Part shown: piece by piece, positions 8,549-17,670 of the stretch
Position numbering within the stretch: position 1 is the first letter of the stretch
Layout of the letters: every line of letters begins with the position of its first letter
Assembly: GCA_030696155.1 (NCBI GenBank)
Contig: JAUYSY010000030.1
Coordinates: 1-35,944 of the forward strand
Direction of reading: 5' to 3'
DNA length: 35,944 bases
DNA from: Alphaproteobacteria bacterium
GTDB lineage: Bacteria > Pseudomonadota > Alphaproteobacteria > JAUXUR01
The notes under the pieces: model-generated
What the model saw: the letters and a program-made list of their open reading frames with translations, nothing else
Databases searched by the model: none
What the model was told of the DNA's origin: nothing
Program-made: the position numbers and the translations under genes

Positions 8549-8722
8549 CTACTTATTTACCCCCGCCCCCAAACCAAACATTCCAAGAATTGAAATAAGT
8601 TGTTTTGTAAATTCTCTATTCAATCCATCGTAACTTTGACTATGTTTTTTATGCGTACTTGTTGCTTCATGATGAAGTGTTTTATAGTTTTTAGCATTTA
8701 TAGTGAAATGAGTTGAAAACAT
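8549..8722 (-). CDS. Doubtful short protein or gene remnant
   Basis: An open frame of 57 residues from ATG 8722 ending in SILGMFGLGAGVNK. It extends upstream only into the GC-rich dispersed repeat at 8753-8787, whose translation (Arg-rich) looks like an insertion product. The hairpin at 8491-8530 would terminate this strand. No ribosome site and no family match; it is either a remnant cut by the repeat or chance. Confidence 0.2.
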   Translation of the reverse strand: MFSTHFTINAKNYKTLHHEATSTHKKHSQSYDGLNREFTKQLISILGMFGLGAGVNK

Positions 8723-8752
8723 TGCAAGTTGAAAGCCAGCGAAATCCCTCCT

Positions 8753-9300
8753 CCTACGCCCCGCGGCTTGAACCAGAGAGATCCACACGAAATACTTATG
8801 TATAGTGGAATAACTTCAAATTGATACATCGTCAAACCTTCCTCATGTAGGAAGAGACTACACATCGCGCGTCATTCCTTGCCTGAATTTATAGTTATTT
8901 CACCATAACTATTGAAAAAATAAAAACCCGTCATATATGGACATTGCGAGGGGCCCAAATTTAAAAGAGGGCCCGCTGCAATCTCCTTGGAAAATTGAGA
9001 TCGCCATCCCCCCCCAAAAAAAAGAGGGCGGGGGTTCGCGATGACGATGTGGGGTGGGGTGGTAGAAGCGCGAAGCAGCGAAGCAATCTAATTCTAAAAT
9101 CAACATTTATAGCTTTTGAAAAGCTATTTTCTGGATTGCTTCTTCGTCTTCGACTCATCGCAAAGACGAAATCCTATGATTTCGTTATGCTTATAAATCC
9201 CTCAGGGCTTGAACGCGGGGTCCACAAAACTTATAGAAAAGTCTCGAATCATCTACTTCCTACGCAATGGATCCCAAGGGACGTAGGAGTTTTGTACGAT
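8753..9300. repeat. Cluster of dispersed palindromic elements
   Basis: No gene is seen in 8723-9324. The stretch holds a CCTACGCCCCGCGGCTTG arm (8753-8787), the second copy of the 26-base repeat (8809-8834), a full inverted element opening with CATTGCGAGGGGC at about 8940 and closing with TTCGCGATGACG near 9043, a decayed copy near 9120-9180 with hairpins around TTCGTC, and an arm pair at about 9205-9290 (GAACGCGGGGTCCAC and ATGGATCCCAAGGGACGTAGG). It looks like a landing zone for several repeat families between convergent genes. Confidence 0.7.
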
Positions 9301-9324
9301 TTTTAAGATACATGAGCAAAAACT

Positions 9325-11910
9325 CTAATATAACCCTTCCGTAGGACCTGAATCACCCTCTAAATCACCATCATAGGCTTGCTCATCATAAGAAGAGGGC
9401 GACTTAGGTTGTTGTGTGCTTGTTGATACCCCCCCCTGATTAATCTGTAAATTGCTACCCGTTACACTTACACCTGAGTTTAGATTCAAACTTCCAGGCA
9501 CTGATGAACTACTAGACAACGTATCAGCAGGCGACGCATTTGGATTATGCGGAACAGCGTCTCCACGTTCATTAATAACATATTGCTCTTCTTCCACCGA
9601 AGGCGGCACATATTTTTCTTGCTCAGATCCTAATGTAGGCTCGGTCCCTGGCAAATAAGGTTCGTAAATAGCATTATCATTACCAGCATTTGTTGGTTGC
9701 CCCGTTGTAGGATCAATCGCAACCATTCTAATGCCCGCAGGAATTCGGAAAGGAACAGGCGGCACATCTTTAAGAGCACGCTCAAGGAAGTATTTTGTAA
9801 TGGGGAGAGCTGTTTTAGATCCAGTCTCACCATTGCCGATTGGCTTATGTGCATCATCACCTACATAGGTGACCGTTACAATGTCAGGCGTATAGCAGGA
9901 AAACCATGCATCATGAAATCCTGTAGATGTCCCTGTTTTGGCCGCAAGTGGGTTTGGAAAATCTTTAAGACGCACGGCAGTTCCACGCTTTACAACACCT
10001 TCCATGATGCTGACAAGTTGATAGGCTGTTAATGGATTTAGAATTTGTTCTCTCTCATCCTGCAAAACAGGCACTTCTTGATTATTCCATTTGTCGGTGA
10101 CACAACCAGGGCAATTTCTATTGTCATGTCGATAGACCATACGTCCATGACGATCTTGGATTGAATCAATAAAAGTAGGCGTTACCTTTTTGCCACCATT
10201 GACGACAGCAGCATAAGCCGCTGCCATACGTAAAGGCGTTGTTTCTTGAGCACCTAAAGTAATGGAAAAACGTCTAGGCATATGATCTGCAATCCCCAAA
10301 CGTTCACCCATTTCAGCAACTTTTTCAATACCCACTTTTGCTGCAAGCCGAACGGCTGCCGAATTTAAAGATCCTTCAAGTGCTTTGCGTAACGTTACAG
10401 TTCCTTTATAAGCACCATAATTTTTAGGTGAATAAGGAGGTAAGCCCTGACCTAAATGAATCGTCACAGGTGCATCCAAAATAAGTGAATTAGGCGTTAA
10501 TCCATTTTCAAGAGCTGTTAAATAAATAAAAGGCTTAAAAGCTGACCCCGTTTGACGCATGGCTTGCGTTGCGCGGTTAAATTCACTGGAATCATAACTA
10601 AATCCACCAGCGACTGCATAAACACGTCCTGTATGGGCATCAAGCGCTACAAAACCGCCATTGATAAGTGGAATTTGACGTACAGCATAAGTTGCAGGCG
10701 GTAATTCAAGGCCTTTTTCACCTATTTTTTGAAGCTCAACAGGAATAACATCACCTGTTTTAATTGTGCCCCATCTTAAGGAAGGTGGGATATGTCCTGT
10801 AGTGCCGTCTGCAAAACCAATTTCAGTATCATTGCCTTTATTCCCTAAAATAACAGCAATACGCCAATTACCCATACCTTCAGGCGTTTCAATATGTTTA
10901 AGTTCATTTTGCCAATTATCAGTTTTTGAAACGCGTGTGATGGGGCCGCGCCATCCATGTCTTTTATCATATTCTGTTAGTCCAAAACGCATTGCCTCAT
11001 CGGCATAACCTTGAATTTCAAGATCCAAAGGCGTGCGCACACAATAACCACCACCGTAAAGCCCTTGCATGCCATGACGTTCCATAAGGACACGTCTCAC
11101 TTCTTCAGCATAATATTCTGCAGATCTATTATTAAGCATTCTTTTATCTACAATTGTAATGGGCTCTGCTTGTGCTTTTTGCATTTCTTCTTTGGAAATA
11201 GATCTACTTTCATACATACGATTCAAAACGTAGTTACGTCTAGCGATGGCTGCTTCATAATGATTCACAGGATGGTAATTTGCAGGGGCTTTAGGTAAGG
11301 CTGCAAGGTAAGCTATTTCGGCAAGCGTTAATTCTTCAAGCGTTTTATCAAAATAATTCAAAGCTGCTGATGTAATACCAAAAGCACCATATCCAAAATA
11401 AATTTTATTAAGATAAAGCTCTAAAATACGATCTTTTGATAAAGCGCGTTCAATACGAAAGGAAAGAATAGCCTCTTTAATTTTACGTTTGATAGTTGCT
11501 TCATTAGATAGAAAAAAGTTTTTTGCTACCTGTTGCGTAATCGTCGAAGCACCTTCAGGTCTTTTTTTACCCCTATTAACAATATTATTCACAAGTGCAC
11601 GTAACATCCCTTGAGGATCAATACCGGGATGGTTATAAAAATTTTTATCTTCTGATGCAATAAAGGAATTAATAATTTGATCAGGTATAAGGGTGATGGG
11701 TGTATAAATACGATTTTCAATTGAATATTCTTTAACCAAAGCACCATCACTTGCATAAACACGCGTTGTGACCGGTAATTCATAATCGGCTAATTGTTTA
11801 TAATCTGGAAGGTCACGACCAAAATAATGGAGAACACCTAAAAAACCAACAAAAACTGCGACCAAACAAAAAAGGACAAAACCAAAAGATATGGCGAGCC
11901 ATCTAAACAT
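9325..11910 (-). CDS. mrcA: Penicillin-binding protein 1A (glycosyltransferase / transpeptidase)
   Basis: 861 residues, normal for alphaproteobacterial PBP1A. One N-terminal membrane helix (about 5-30). GT51 domain with the catalytic Glu in ASEDKNFYNHPGID (Glu87) and EGASTITQQVAKNFF; an OB-like linker; transpeptidase with SxxK in TGSAFKP, SxN in SLNSAAV, and KTG in AKTGTSTG. The tail is Ser/Gln/Pro-rich and disordered. It polymerises and crosslinks peptidoglycan in the periplasm. The start lies 11 bases after the stop of the amidase gene, so the two form an operon, as in other Alphaproteobacteria. Confidence 0.97.
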   Translation of the reverse strand: MFRWLAISFGFVLFCLVAVFVGFLGVLHYFGRDLPDYKQLADYELPVTTRVYASDGALVKEYSIENRIYTPITLIPDQIINSFIASEDKNFYNHPGIDPQGMLRALVNNIVNRGKKRPEGASTITQQVAKNFFLSNEATIKRKIKEAILSFRIERALSKDRILELYLNKIYFGYGAFGITSAALNYFDKTLEELTLAEIAYLAALPKAPANYHPVNHYEAAIARRNYVLNRMYESRSISKEEMQKAQAEPITIVDKRMLNNRSAEYYAEEVRRVLMERHGMQGLYGGGYCVRTPLDLEIQGYADEAMRFGLTEYDKRHGWRGPITRVSKTDNWQNELKHIETPEGMGNWRIAVILGNKGNDTEIGFADGTTGHIPPSLRWGTIKTGDVIPVELQKIGEKGLELPPATYAVRQIPLINGGFVALDAHTGRVYAVAGGFSYDSSEFNRATQAMRQTGSAFKPFIYLTALENGLTPNSLILDAPVTIHLGQGLPPYSPKNYGAYKGTVTLRKALEGSLNSAAVRLAAKVGIEKVAEMGERLGIADHMPRRFSITLGAQETTPLRMAAAYAAVVNGGKKVTPTFIDSIQDRHGRMVYRHDNRNCPGCVTDKWNNQEVPVLQDEREQILNPLTAYQLVSIMEGVVKRGTAVRLKDFPNPLAAKTGTSTGFHDAWFSCYTPDIVTVTYVGDDAHKPIGNGETGSKTALPITKYFLERALKDVPPVPFRIPAGIRMVAIDPTTGQPTNAGNDNAIYEPYLPGTEPTLGSEQEKYVPPSVEEEQYVINERGDAVPHNPNASPADTLSSSSSVPGSLNLNSGVSVTGSNLQINQGGVSTSTQQPKSPSSYDEQAYDGDLEGDSGPTEGLY

Positions 11911-11921
11911 ATTTACCTACT

Positions 11922-13184
11922 TTACTTACCAAATTCAAAAAAACGATCCAAAGCACGTCTTATAGCTTGCGCTATTTTAAGACGATGTTGAGCCGTTTTC
12001 AATAATCTATCATCTTCTTTGTTCGATATACAACCTAACTCTATTAGAATAGACGGTATATCCGGTGCCTTCAAGACCGCAAGATCTGCAAATCTTATAG
12101 GTTTCAGAATAAGCGGCACAAAAGGTACAAGTTCTGTTTTCAAATGTTGAGCAAAATCAAATGCTAAATTAAGCGAATCCCGCTGTGCAAGATCAATTAA
12201 AATATTATTAATTTCACGATTATTTTCAGATAGGTCAACGCCCGATATTATGTCTTCTTTGTTTTCTTTTTTAGCTAAAGCCTCGGCTTCCGCATCTGAT
12301 GCCTCATTAGATAAAAGGTACAAAGAAGCTCCCCGATTATCAAGTTTTGGCGACGAATCTGCGTGAAGCGAAATGACCAAATCTGCTTTTACGCGTTTTG
12401 CAATTTCCAACCTTTCCCGCAATCTTAAATAACGATCATCAACGCGCGTTAAATAAACTTTATAATAAGGCGATTTTTCTAGAATATTTTTAACAAGAAA
12501 ACCCATTTGTAATGCAATGTTTTTTTCATAAACACCCGTACAACTGATTGTACCTGGGTCTTGACCACCATGACCCGGATCAATAACGATCGTTTTTTGT
12601 ACTGGCATAAATGATTTTTTATCTTTTGTTAGCAATGGCTTAGGCATTGGTCTGATATCATAAGGAGGGAGATGTATTTTACTATCCACCGAAATTGTTG
12701 AAGTATTTTCTTGATGAGGTTTAAGAATTGCAAGCAAATCTTCAATCTCCGCAAGATCGTTTTTGACCTGTATTGCAACTTTCGGTATCGGCGCTGTTTC
12801 TTTAGCAATAACAGGATCAATTTGCTTAGGTGCTTTTTTTTGAATAATAGTCGTTTTCGGATTTGGAATTGTTTTTTTTAAATCTATTACAAGTCTATAG
12901 CCATCATTTGCAGTGTTTTTAAGCCAAAATATTTTTTCAATATCAATTGCACTATTTGATTGAATCAAAAATTGATGCGCTTTGTTTTTGGAAGGTCCAA
13001 AAGAATAATTTTTAACCAGACCAAAAATGCGTCTTTTTTTAGTCGAAAGAATTGACCAATCAATAGGCTTTAAAAAACGAATTTTAACCGATTGGTTTTG
13101 CGCGTCTACATGTGTATCAATTGATGTTTTTTCACTTAATTCAATTAAAAATCTTGTAATTTCGCCATTTTCTCCAATGCGCAC
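11922..13184 (-). CDS. N-acetylmuramoyl-L-alanine amidase (AMIN + Amidase_3)
   Basis: 420 residues from GTG 13184. An AMIN domain (about 1-100), a linker, then zinc amidase_3 with IDPGHGGQDPGT (first His), the Glu of VYEKNIALQMG, VISLHADSSP (second His) and the catalytic Glu in ILIELGCISNKEDD. It cleaves the sugar-peptide bond of peptidoglycan during cell separation and needs export. The GTG start lacks a signal peptide. The frame stays open upstream to about 13326 and codes a typical signal (SSLCFALALFFGS), but has no ATG, GTG or TTG there. An ATG at 13323 enters this frame only if the A8 tract at 13299-13306 is one base shorter. The true protein is probably 466 residues, made by slippage or hidden by a sequencing error. 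First gene of the operon with mrcA, divergent from rne. Confidence 0.93.
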   Translation of the reverse strand: MRIGENGEITRFLIELSEKTSIDTHVDAQNQSVKIRFLKPIDWSILSTKKRRIFGLVKNYSFGPSKNKAHQFLIQSNSAIDIEKIFWLKNTANDGYRLVIDLKKTIPNPKTTIIQKKAPKQIDPVIAKETAPIPKVAIQVKNDLAEIEDLLAILKPHQENTSTISVDSKIHLPPYDIRPMPKPLLTKDKKSFMPVQKTIVIDPGHGGQDPGTISCTGVYEKNIALQMGFLVKNILEKSPYYKVYLTRVDDRYLRLRERLEIAKRVKADLVISLHADSSPKLDNRGASLYLLSNEASDAEAEALAKKENKEDIISGVDLSENNREINNILIDLAQRDSLNLAFDFAQHLKTELVPFVPLILKPIRFADLAVLKAPDIPSILIELGCISNKEDDRLLKTAQHRLKIAQAIRRALDRFFEFGK

Positions 13185-13379
13185 ATCAACAGCTTTAGGG
13201 ATGGCCCATAAAATATGAGTGCTCCCAAAAAAAAGGGCAAGCGCAAAACATAAGCTACTTTTGATTAAAAATAGGCTCTTAAAAGCAATTACTTTTTTAA
13301 AAAAAACAAAAATTTCTATTCATCCTCTTGCCGAAATGCTAATCTGTGGCTATCTTAACATAGAGTTTGAATAAAAACT

Positions 13380-13742
13380 CCAGCAACCTAATTTTATGTT
13401 GTGCAATTAAAGACCTAAACGCGGTCATAGGCTGTCGTTGTAAAAGGTGACCAACCAATTGTAAAAATAGCTAGGAGCAATTGATCGTGCAAGCAAATAC
13501 AGCAAGGAACCTCTTAAATATAGAGAATGCTTGCATGCGCGTTCAAAATCTTAGCGTTAGCTTTCCGATATACGAAGCTATATATAGCAATTCAAAAAAT
13601 TCGCACCTTTTTCCTTTAGTTTCAAAACAACACAATGCAAGTTCATCAAATCAGTATTATTATTTTACCTTGCCCCACAAAAATGGCTTTTTGAATTATG
13701 ATGCCCATTTTAGTCCCGGCAGGAAAACGGAGTTAACCCCTA
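13380..13742 (+). promoter_or_regulatory. Long 5' leader of rne
   Basis: About 360 bases between the amidase start region and the rne ATG contain no convincing gene; a 107-codon frame here overlaps the rne start and lacks family features. RNase E genes often have long leaders through which the enzyme controls its own mRNA, so this may be such a leader. That role is inferred from position and length. Confidence 0.4.
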
Positions 13743-16700
13743 ATGCCCAAAAAATTATTTATCGATGCAGCCCACCAGGAGGAGGTACGAGTCGTCATAC
13801 TTGATGGCGATAAGTTAGAAGAATATGATTATGAAACAGCCTCAAAAAAACAATTAAAAGGTAATATTTATCTCGCTAAAGTAACACGCGTTGAACCCTC
13901 GCTCCAAGCCGCTTTTGTTGATTATGGTGGCAATCGTCAGGGTTTTTTAGCGTTTAGTGAAATTCACCCTGATTATTATCGCATTCCAGTTTCTGACAGA
14001 TCAACTGAAGAATTACACACAGGCTTAATTGAAGGGCAGCTATTAGGTTCTCCTTATGATCCAAGGCCTATTAATGTCACCCCAAATGAGGCTGCGCAGC
14101 CAAGTCATGTTGATAATACAGATCTGACAGACGATACAACTGATGTGCTACCGTCAACCTTTGATGCGCCTAAAATTGAAGAACCTGAAATTATTGAGGC
14201 GACATCAGCGATTGAAAATGCATTTCATGATTTAGAAGCAAAGTTTGATGTTGATGCTTTTTCACCGGAACCAATAGACGCATCCTCTGAAAATGTTATT
14301 GCATCAGATGACGAAAACACCACTGATGAGAACGCTAAAAACACAGAAATAAGTTTTGATAGTAATGTTTCTGAAGAGGTTTTTCAGAACCATGAAGATA
14401 TGCCAACAGCTCGTGAAAGAAAAGAACTACCTGCCTTTAAACGCTATCGTATTCAAGAAGTTATCAAAAGAAGACAAATTCTTCTGATTCAGGTGACAAA
14501 AGAAGAACGTGGCAACAAAGGTGCAGCGCTTACAACTTATATCTCATTGCCAGGCCGTTATTGCGTTCTTATGCCGAACACTGATAAAGACGGTGGCGGT
14601 ATCTCGCGTAAAATCAATGATCCATCAGACCGCAAAAAACTTAAAGAAGCTATTTCAGATTTAGAAGTTGAAGACGGTATGTCTGTTATCGTTAGAACTG
14701 CTGGTTCTGGCCGTTCTAAATCTGAAATTAAACGTGACTTTGAAGCGCTTATTCGTCTTTGGGAAAACATTCGCAACCAAACGCTTAATTCGACAGCACC
14801 TTCACTTGTGTTTGAAGAAGGCGATCTTATTAGACGTGCTTTACGCGATTTATATTCACGTGATGTCGATGAAATCATTGTTGAAGGTGATGAAGGTTAT
14901 AAAAACGCTCGAAATTTCATGCGTCTTTTGATCCCATCCCACACCAAAAAAATTCAGCTTTATAAAGATAAAACGATACCGTTATTCCACCATTACCATA
15001 TAGAAGAGCAAATTGCGTCCATTGATACGCCTATTGTTCAACTTCCTTCAGGTGGTTATCTTGTTATTAATCAAACGGAAGCCCTTGTTGCTATTGACGT
15101 CAATTCGGGTCGCTCAACACGCGAACGCAACATTGAAGAAACAGCTTTACGTACAAATCTTGAAGCTGCGGAAGAAATTGCACGCCAATTACGCTTACGA
15201 GATCTTGGTGGCTTGATTGTGATCGATTTTATCGATATGGGCGAACACGCAAATCAACATAATGTTGAGAAAAAACTTAAAGATTCTGTTCGATTTGACC
15301 GTGCGCGCATCCAAATTGGTCGTATAAGTCAATTTGGCCTTATGGAAATGTCGCGTCAACGGCTACGTCCGTCTGTTCTTGAAATGAATAGTCAAAATTG
15401 TGAACATTGTGGTGGTGTTGGCACCATTCGATCCGTTGAAGCGCGTGCTCTTAAAATTTTACGTGCCATTGAAGCTGATGCTATTGAAGCACCAAACCAA
15501 GAAATGCAAGTTATTTTACCGGCACCTGTTGCACTTTATATATTCAATGAAAAACGCAATATTTTAGCGCGTATTGAAGAAGTATATCGTCAAAAAATTG
15601 TCTTTGTAACAGAAGAATTAATGCCTTACGAATATTCTATTAATCGCATCAAAAGTCTTACACCACCAGCACCTGCTATCAAAGCATTGGATGCAGTCAC
15701 ATTGGAACAACCAAGACTAGAGTTCGATTCAGAATTGGAACAACCTCATCATCCACCACATCCAGCTCATTTACACAAAAAAGAGCCTGATCATCCACGT
15801 AAAGGGCGTAGAGACAAACGTTTTGGTGGCGATCGTAATGAACGCTGGGACAGAAATGCAAATCCTCGCACTCCATTTGACCCAATGCAACCAATGGGGC
15901 AACCAGACGAACAACCAATGCATGGTTTTGCACAACCTTTCGATATTACATCAAGACCAATTTCAGAAAATCAGGCTTTGCTTCCTTCAGGACAGCCCCT
16001 TGAAAATAAATCCAGATTTGAATCTGAGCCTAGCCAACAAACAAGAAATCATCCGCGCAACCAACGTCAACCTCGAAGCCATGATAGAAACCAATCAGGC
16101 CAACAACAGTTTTTTGATTTATCAGACCCTGGAAGTCAAGCTGGTGCAACCCAAGCTTCAGAATTACTATTAACGGATGAAGTTGTTTTTACACCACCTC
16201 GTGCTGCAAAACACATGAACCCTAATGTTGAACCTGGGACTCAAGCACCACAAATAAGCGCGCCCAATGAAGGGCAACCAACTGACGCAAAACCACGTCA
16301 ACCTAGAGAACGCACCTATCTTCGACGTTCACCCTACAGAACAAGACCGCCTAGAGATGCAAACGACACAAGACGTCAACCTAAGCAAAATCTTATGGAG
16401 CAAAAAGGCGAAAATATTCAACCGCAAAATCAATTTGTTGAAAACAAGATTGTAGAAAATAAAGTTGCGGATGTTCAGCCCGAAAGAACAGCACCACAAC
16501 AAGTTGCACCTATGATTAAAGCAGAGATTACCTCCCCTATTCCTTCTCAAAAAGATCAAGGGATCAATCAAGAAACACCTCGTATCGATACAGAAGCTAA
16601 ATCCGATACACGTCGTGATACCAAAAGTGATACAAAAAGAACGCCCAGAGATAGAAATACAGGTGACAGAAATACGGGCGATAGAAAAACGGGTGATAGA

Positions 16701-16922
16701 AATTCACGAGACAGAAAACCTAGAGATAATAAAAGGGATGATTCAAGACCTCCAAAACCTGCTGGTAAAGTAGAAATCATTTCATCGCCTGTTTATCAGC
16801 CTGAGACTGCACCATCGACTGGTAGTTCTAGTGAAAAACCTGCACCTAAAACTAATAAAGATTTGAATATGATTGTAGACAAACCCGCCACACCTAAAAA
16901 GGGATGGTGGAGTAAAAAATAA
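13743..16922 (+). CDS. rne: Ribonuclease E
   Basis: 1059 residues. An N-terminal RNase E/G opening (KKLFIDAAHQEEVRVVILD) and S1 domain split by an acidic insert of about 130 residues, as in many Alphaproteobacteria. The DNase-I-like catalytic part has LVAIDVNSGRST and GGLIVIDFIDMG with the metal-binding Asp residues, and the zinc-link Cys pair is NCEHCGG. The C-terminal 400 residues are disordered and rich in Arg, Gln and Pro, with a run of (D)RNTGDR-type repeats near 16650-16720 and a KKGWWSKK end; this is the expected RNA and degradosome scaffold region. It initiates mRNA decay and rRNA/tRNA maturation. GGAG lies about 13 bases before the ATG. Confidence 0.97.
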   Translation: MPKKLFIDAAHQEEVRVVILDGDKLEEYDYETASKKQLKGNIYLAKVTRVEPSLQAAFVDYGGNRQGFLAFSEIHPDYYRIPVSDRSTEELHTGLIEGQLLGSPYDPRPINVTPNEAAQPSHVDNTDLTDDTTDVLPSTFDAPKIEEPEIIEATSAIENAFHDLEAKFDVDAFSPEPIDASSENVIASDDENTTDENAKNTEISFDSNVSEEVFQNHEDMPTARERKELPAFKRYRIQEVIKRRQILLIQVTKEERGNKGAALTTYISLPGRYCVLMPNTDKDGGGISRKINDPSDRKKLKEAISDLEVEDGMSVIVRTAGSGRSKSEIKRDFEALIRLWENIRNQTLNSTAPSLVFEEGDLIRRALRDLYSRDVDEIIVEGDEGYKNARNFMRLLIPSHTKKIQLYKDKTIPLFHHYHIEEQIASIDTPIVQLPSGGYLVINQTEALVAIDVNSGRSTRERNIEETALRTNLEAAEEIARQLRLRDLGGLIVIDFIDMGEHANQHNVEKKLKDSVRFDRARIQIGRISQFGLMEMSRQRLRPSVLEMNSQNCEHCGGVGTIRSVEARALKILRAIEADAIEAPNQEMQVILPAPVALYIFNEKRNILARIEEVYRQKIVFVTEELMPYEYSINRIKSLTPPAPAIKALDAVTLEQPRLEFDSELEQPHHPPHPAHLHKKEPDHPRKGRRDKRFGGDRNERWDRNANPRTPFDPMQPMGQPDEQPMHGFAQPFDITSRPISENQALLPSGQPLENKSRFESEPSQQTRNHPRNQRQPRSHDRNQSGQQQFFDLSDPGSQAGATQASELLLTDEVVFTPPRAAKHMNPNVEPGTQAPQISAPNEGQPTDAKPRQPRERTYLRRSPYRTRPPRDANDTRRQPKQNLMEQKGENIQPQNQFVENKIVENKVADVQPERTAPQQVAPMIKAEITSPIPSQKDQGINQETPRIDTEAKSDTRRDTKSDTKRTPRDRNTGDRNTGDRKTGDRNSRDRKPRDNKRDDSRPPKPAGKVEIISSPVYQPETAPSTGSSSEKPAPKTNKDLNMIVDKPATPKKGWWSKK

Positions 16923-16977
16923 TAAGATTTTCAAAAAAATATTAGATATTAACATTGTTCGAAAACACTACAATCCT

Positions 16978-17009
16978 CCTACGTCCCGCGGCAAGTCTCG
17001 CGGGATCGA
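16978..17009. repeat. Dispersed palindromic element, single arm
   Basis: CCTACGTCCCGCGGCAAGTC and the following CGCGGGATCGA match the arms at 34042-34072. Flanking ACAATC and GATTGT make it a larger hairpin. It fills the gap between rne and the HIT gene. Confidence 0.65.
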
Positions 17010-17147
17010 TTGTAAAGGAGGTGTAGAATCATTACCGAGATTTTCTTTAGATTTTACCCCCCCTCAAGACTGGCATAAGATGGGGAACAATTTTGTTTAA
17101 CTTATGCTAGTTTTGAAATCATTTCATATACTCTCCAAGGAAACAGC

Positions 17148-17181
17148 ATTTTATGACATTCCAAATTTTATGACATTCCAA
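17148..17181 (+). repeat. 17-bp perfect tandem duplication over the HIT start codon
   Basis: ATTTTATGACATTCCAA occurs at 17148-17164 and again at 17165-17181. Each copy has an ATG; only the second (17170) is in frame with the HIT protein. The first opens a six-codon frame whose TGA overlaps the second ATG. Confidence 0.95.
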
Positions 17182-17598
17182 CTTGATCCACGACTAGAAT
17201 CTGATACAAGCTTTATCCTCGATTTAGACTTATGCCAAATACGCCTTAACCATAATGCAGCTTTTCCATGGATTGTTCTTATTCCTAAACAACCCGAACT
17301 TATTGAAATTATAGATCTCGACACACAAAATCAGCAATTGCTTATGCGTGAAATTTCCTTAACGAGTAAAATCATGCAGCAACTTTTTCACCCCATCAAA
17401 CTTAATATTGCAAATCTTGGAAATATTGTGCCACAACTTCATATCCATATCATCGCGCGTTACAAAGATGACAAAGCCTGGCCCGGACCTGTTTGGAATG
17501 CTGGTATTTCAGAAAATTATGAAGCAAAAGCAAAAGCTGAACGCATTGAACAAATTAGAACTGCTTTTAGGGTGGTTGCACAATCCACAACAAATTAA
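17170..17598 (+). CDS. HIT-family nucleotide hydrolase/transferase
   Basis: 142 residues from ATG 17170. The histidine motif QLHIHIIAR is followed by 'AWPGPVWN', typical of the alphaproteobacterial HIT subgroup that keeps two of the three His. FxLDxxL and RLNHNAAFPWIVLIPKQPELIEI mark the N-terminal sheet. Family members bind or hydrolyse nucleotide conjugates such as Ap4A; the substrate here is unknown. The frame is open upstream to 17104, but AAGGAA sits near the first, out-of-frame ATG at 17153, and the start codons are duplicated in tandem. Translation may begin on the mini-frame and restart at the overlapping ATGA. Convergent with the threonine-synthase-like gene. Confidence 0.88.
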   Translation: MTFQLDPRLESDTSFILDLDLCQIRLNHNAAFPWIVLIPKQPELIEIIDLDTQNQQLLMREISLTSKIMQQLFHPIKLNIANLGNIVPQLHIHIIARYKDDKAWPGPVWNAGISENYEAKAKAERIEQIRTAFRVVAQSTTN

Positions 17599-17670
17599 CA
17601 GCTGTGATTTTTATTTTATCGTAATAATATTTCTGCTTATCAAATTTTATAAAAAAAAGCATATTATGTA

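Noticed and set aside
8909..9306. Several overlapping frames of 65-103 codons on both strands
   Set aside because: They translate GC-rich palindromic repeats (low-complexity Arg/Pro/Ser) and have no ribosome sites.
13481..13804. 107-codon plus-strand frame before rne
   Set aside because: It overlaps the rne start in another frame, has no family features, and lies where a long rne leader is expected.
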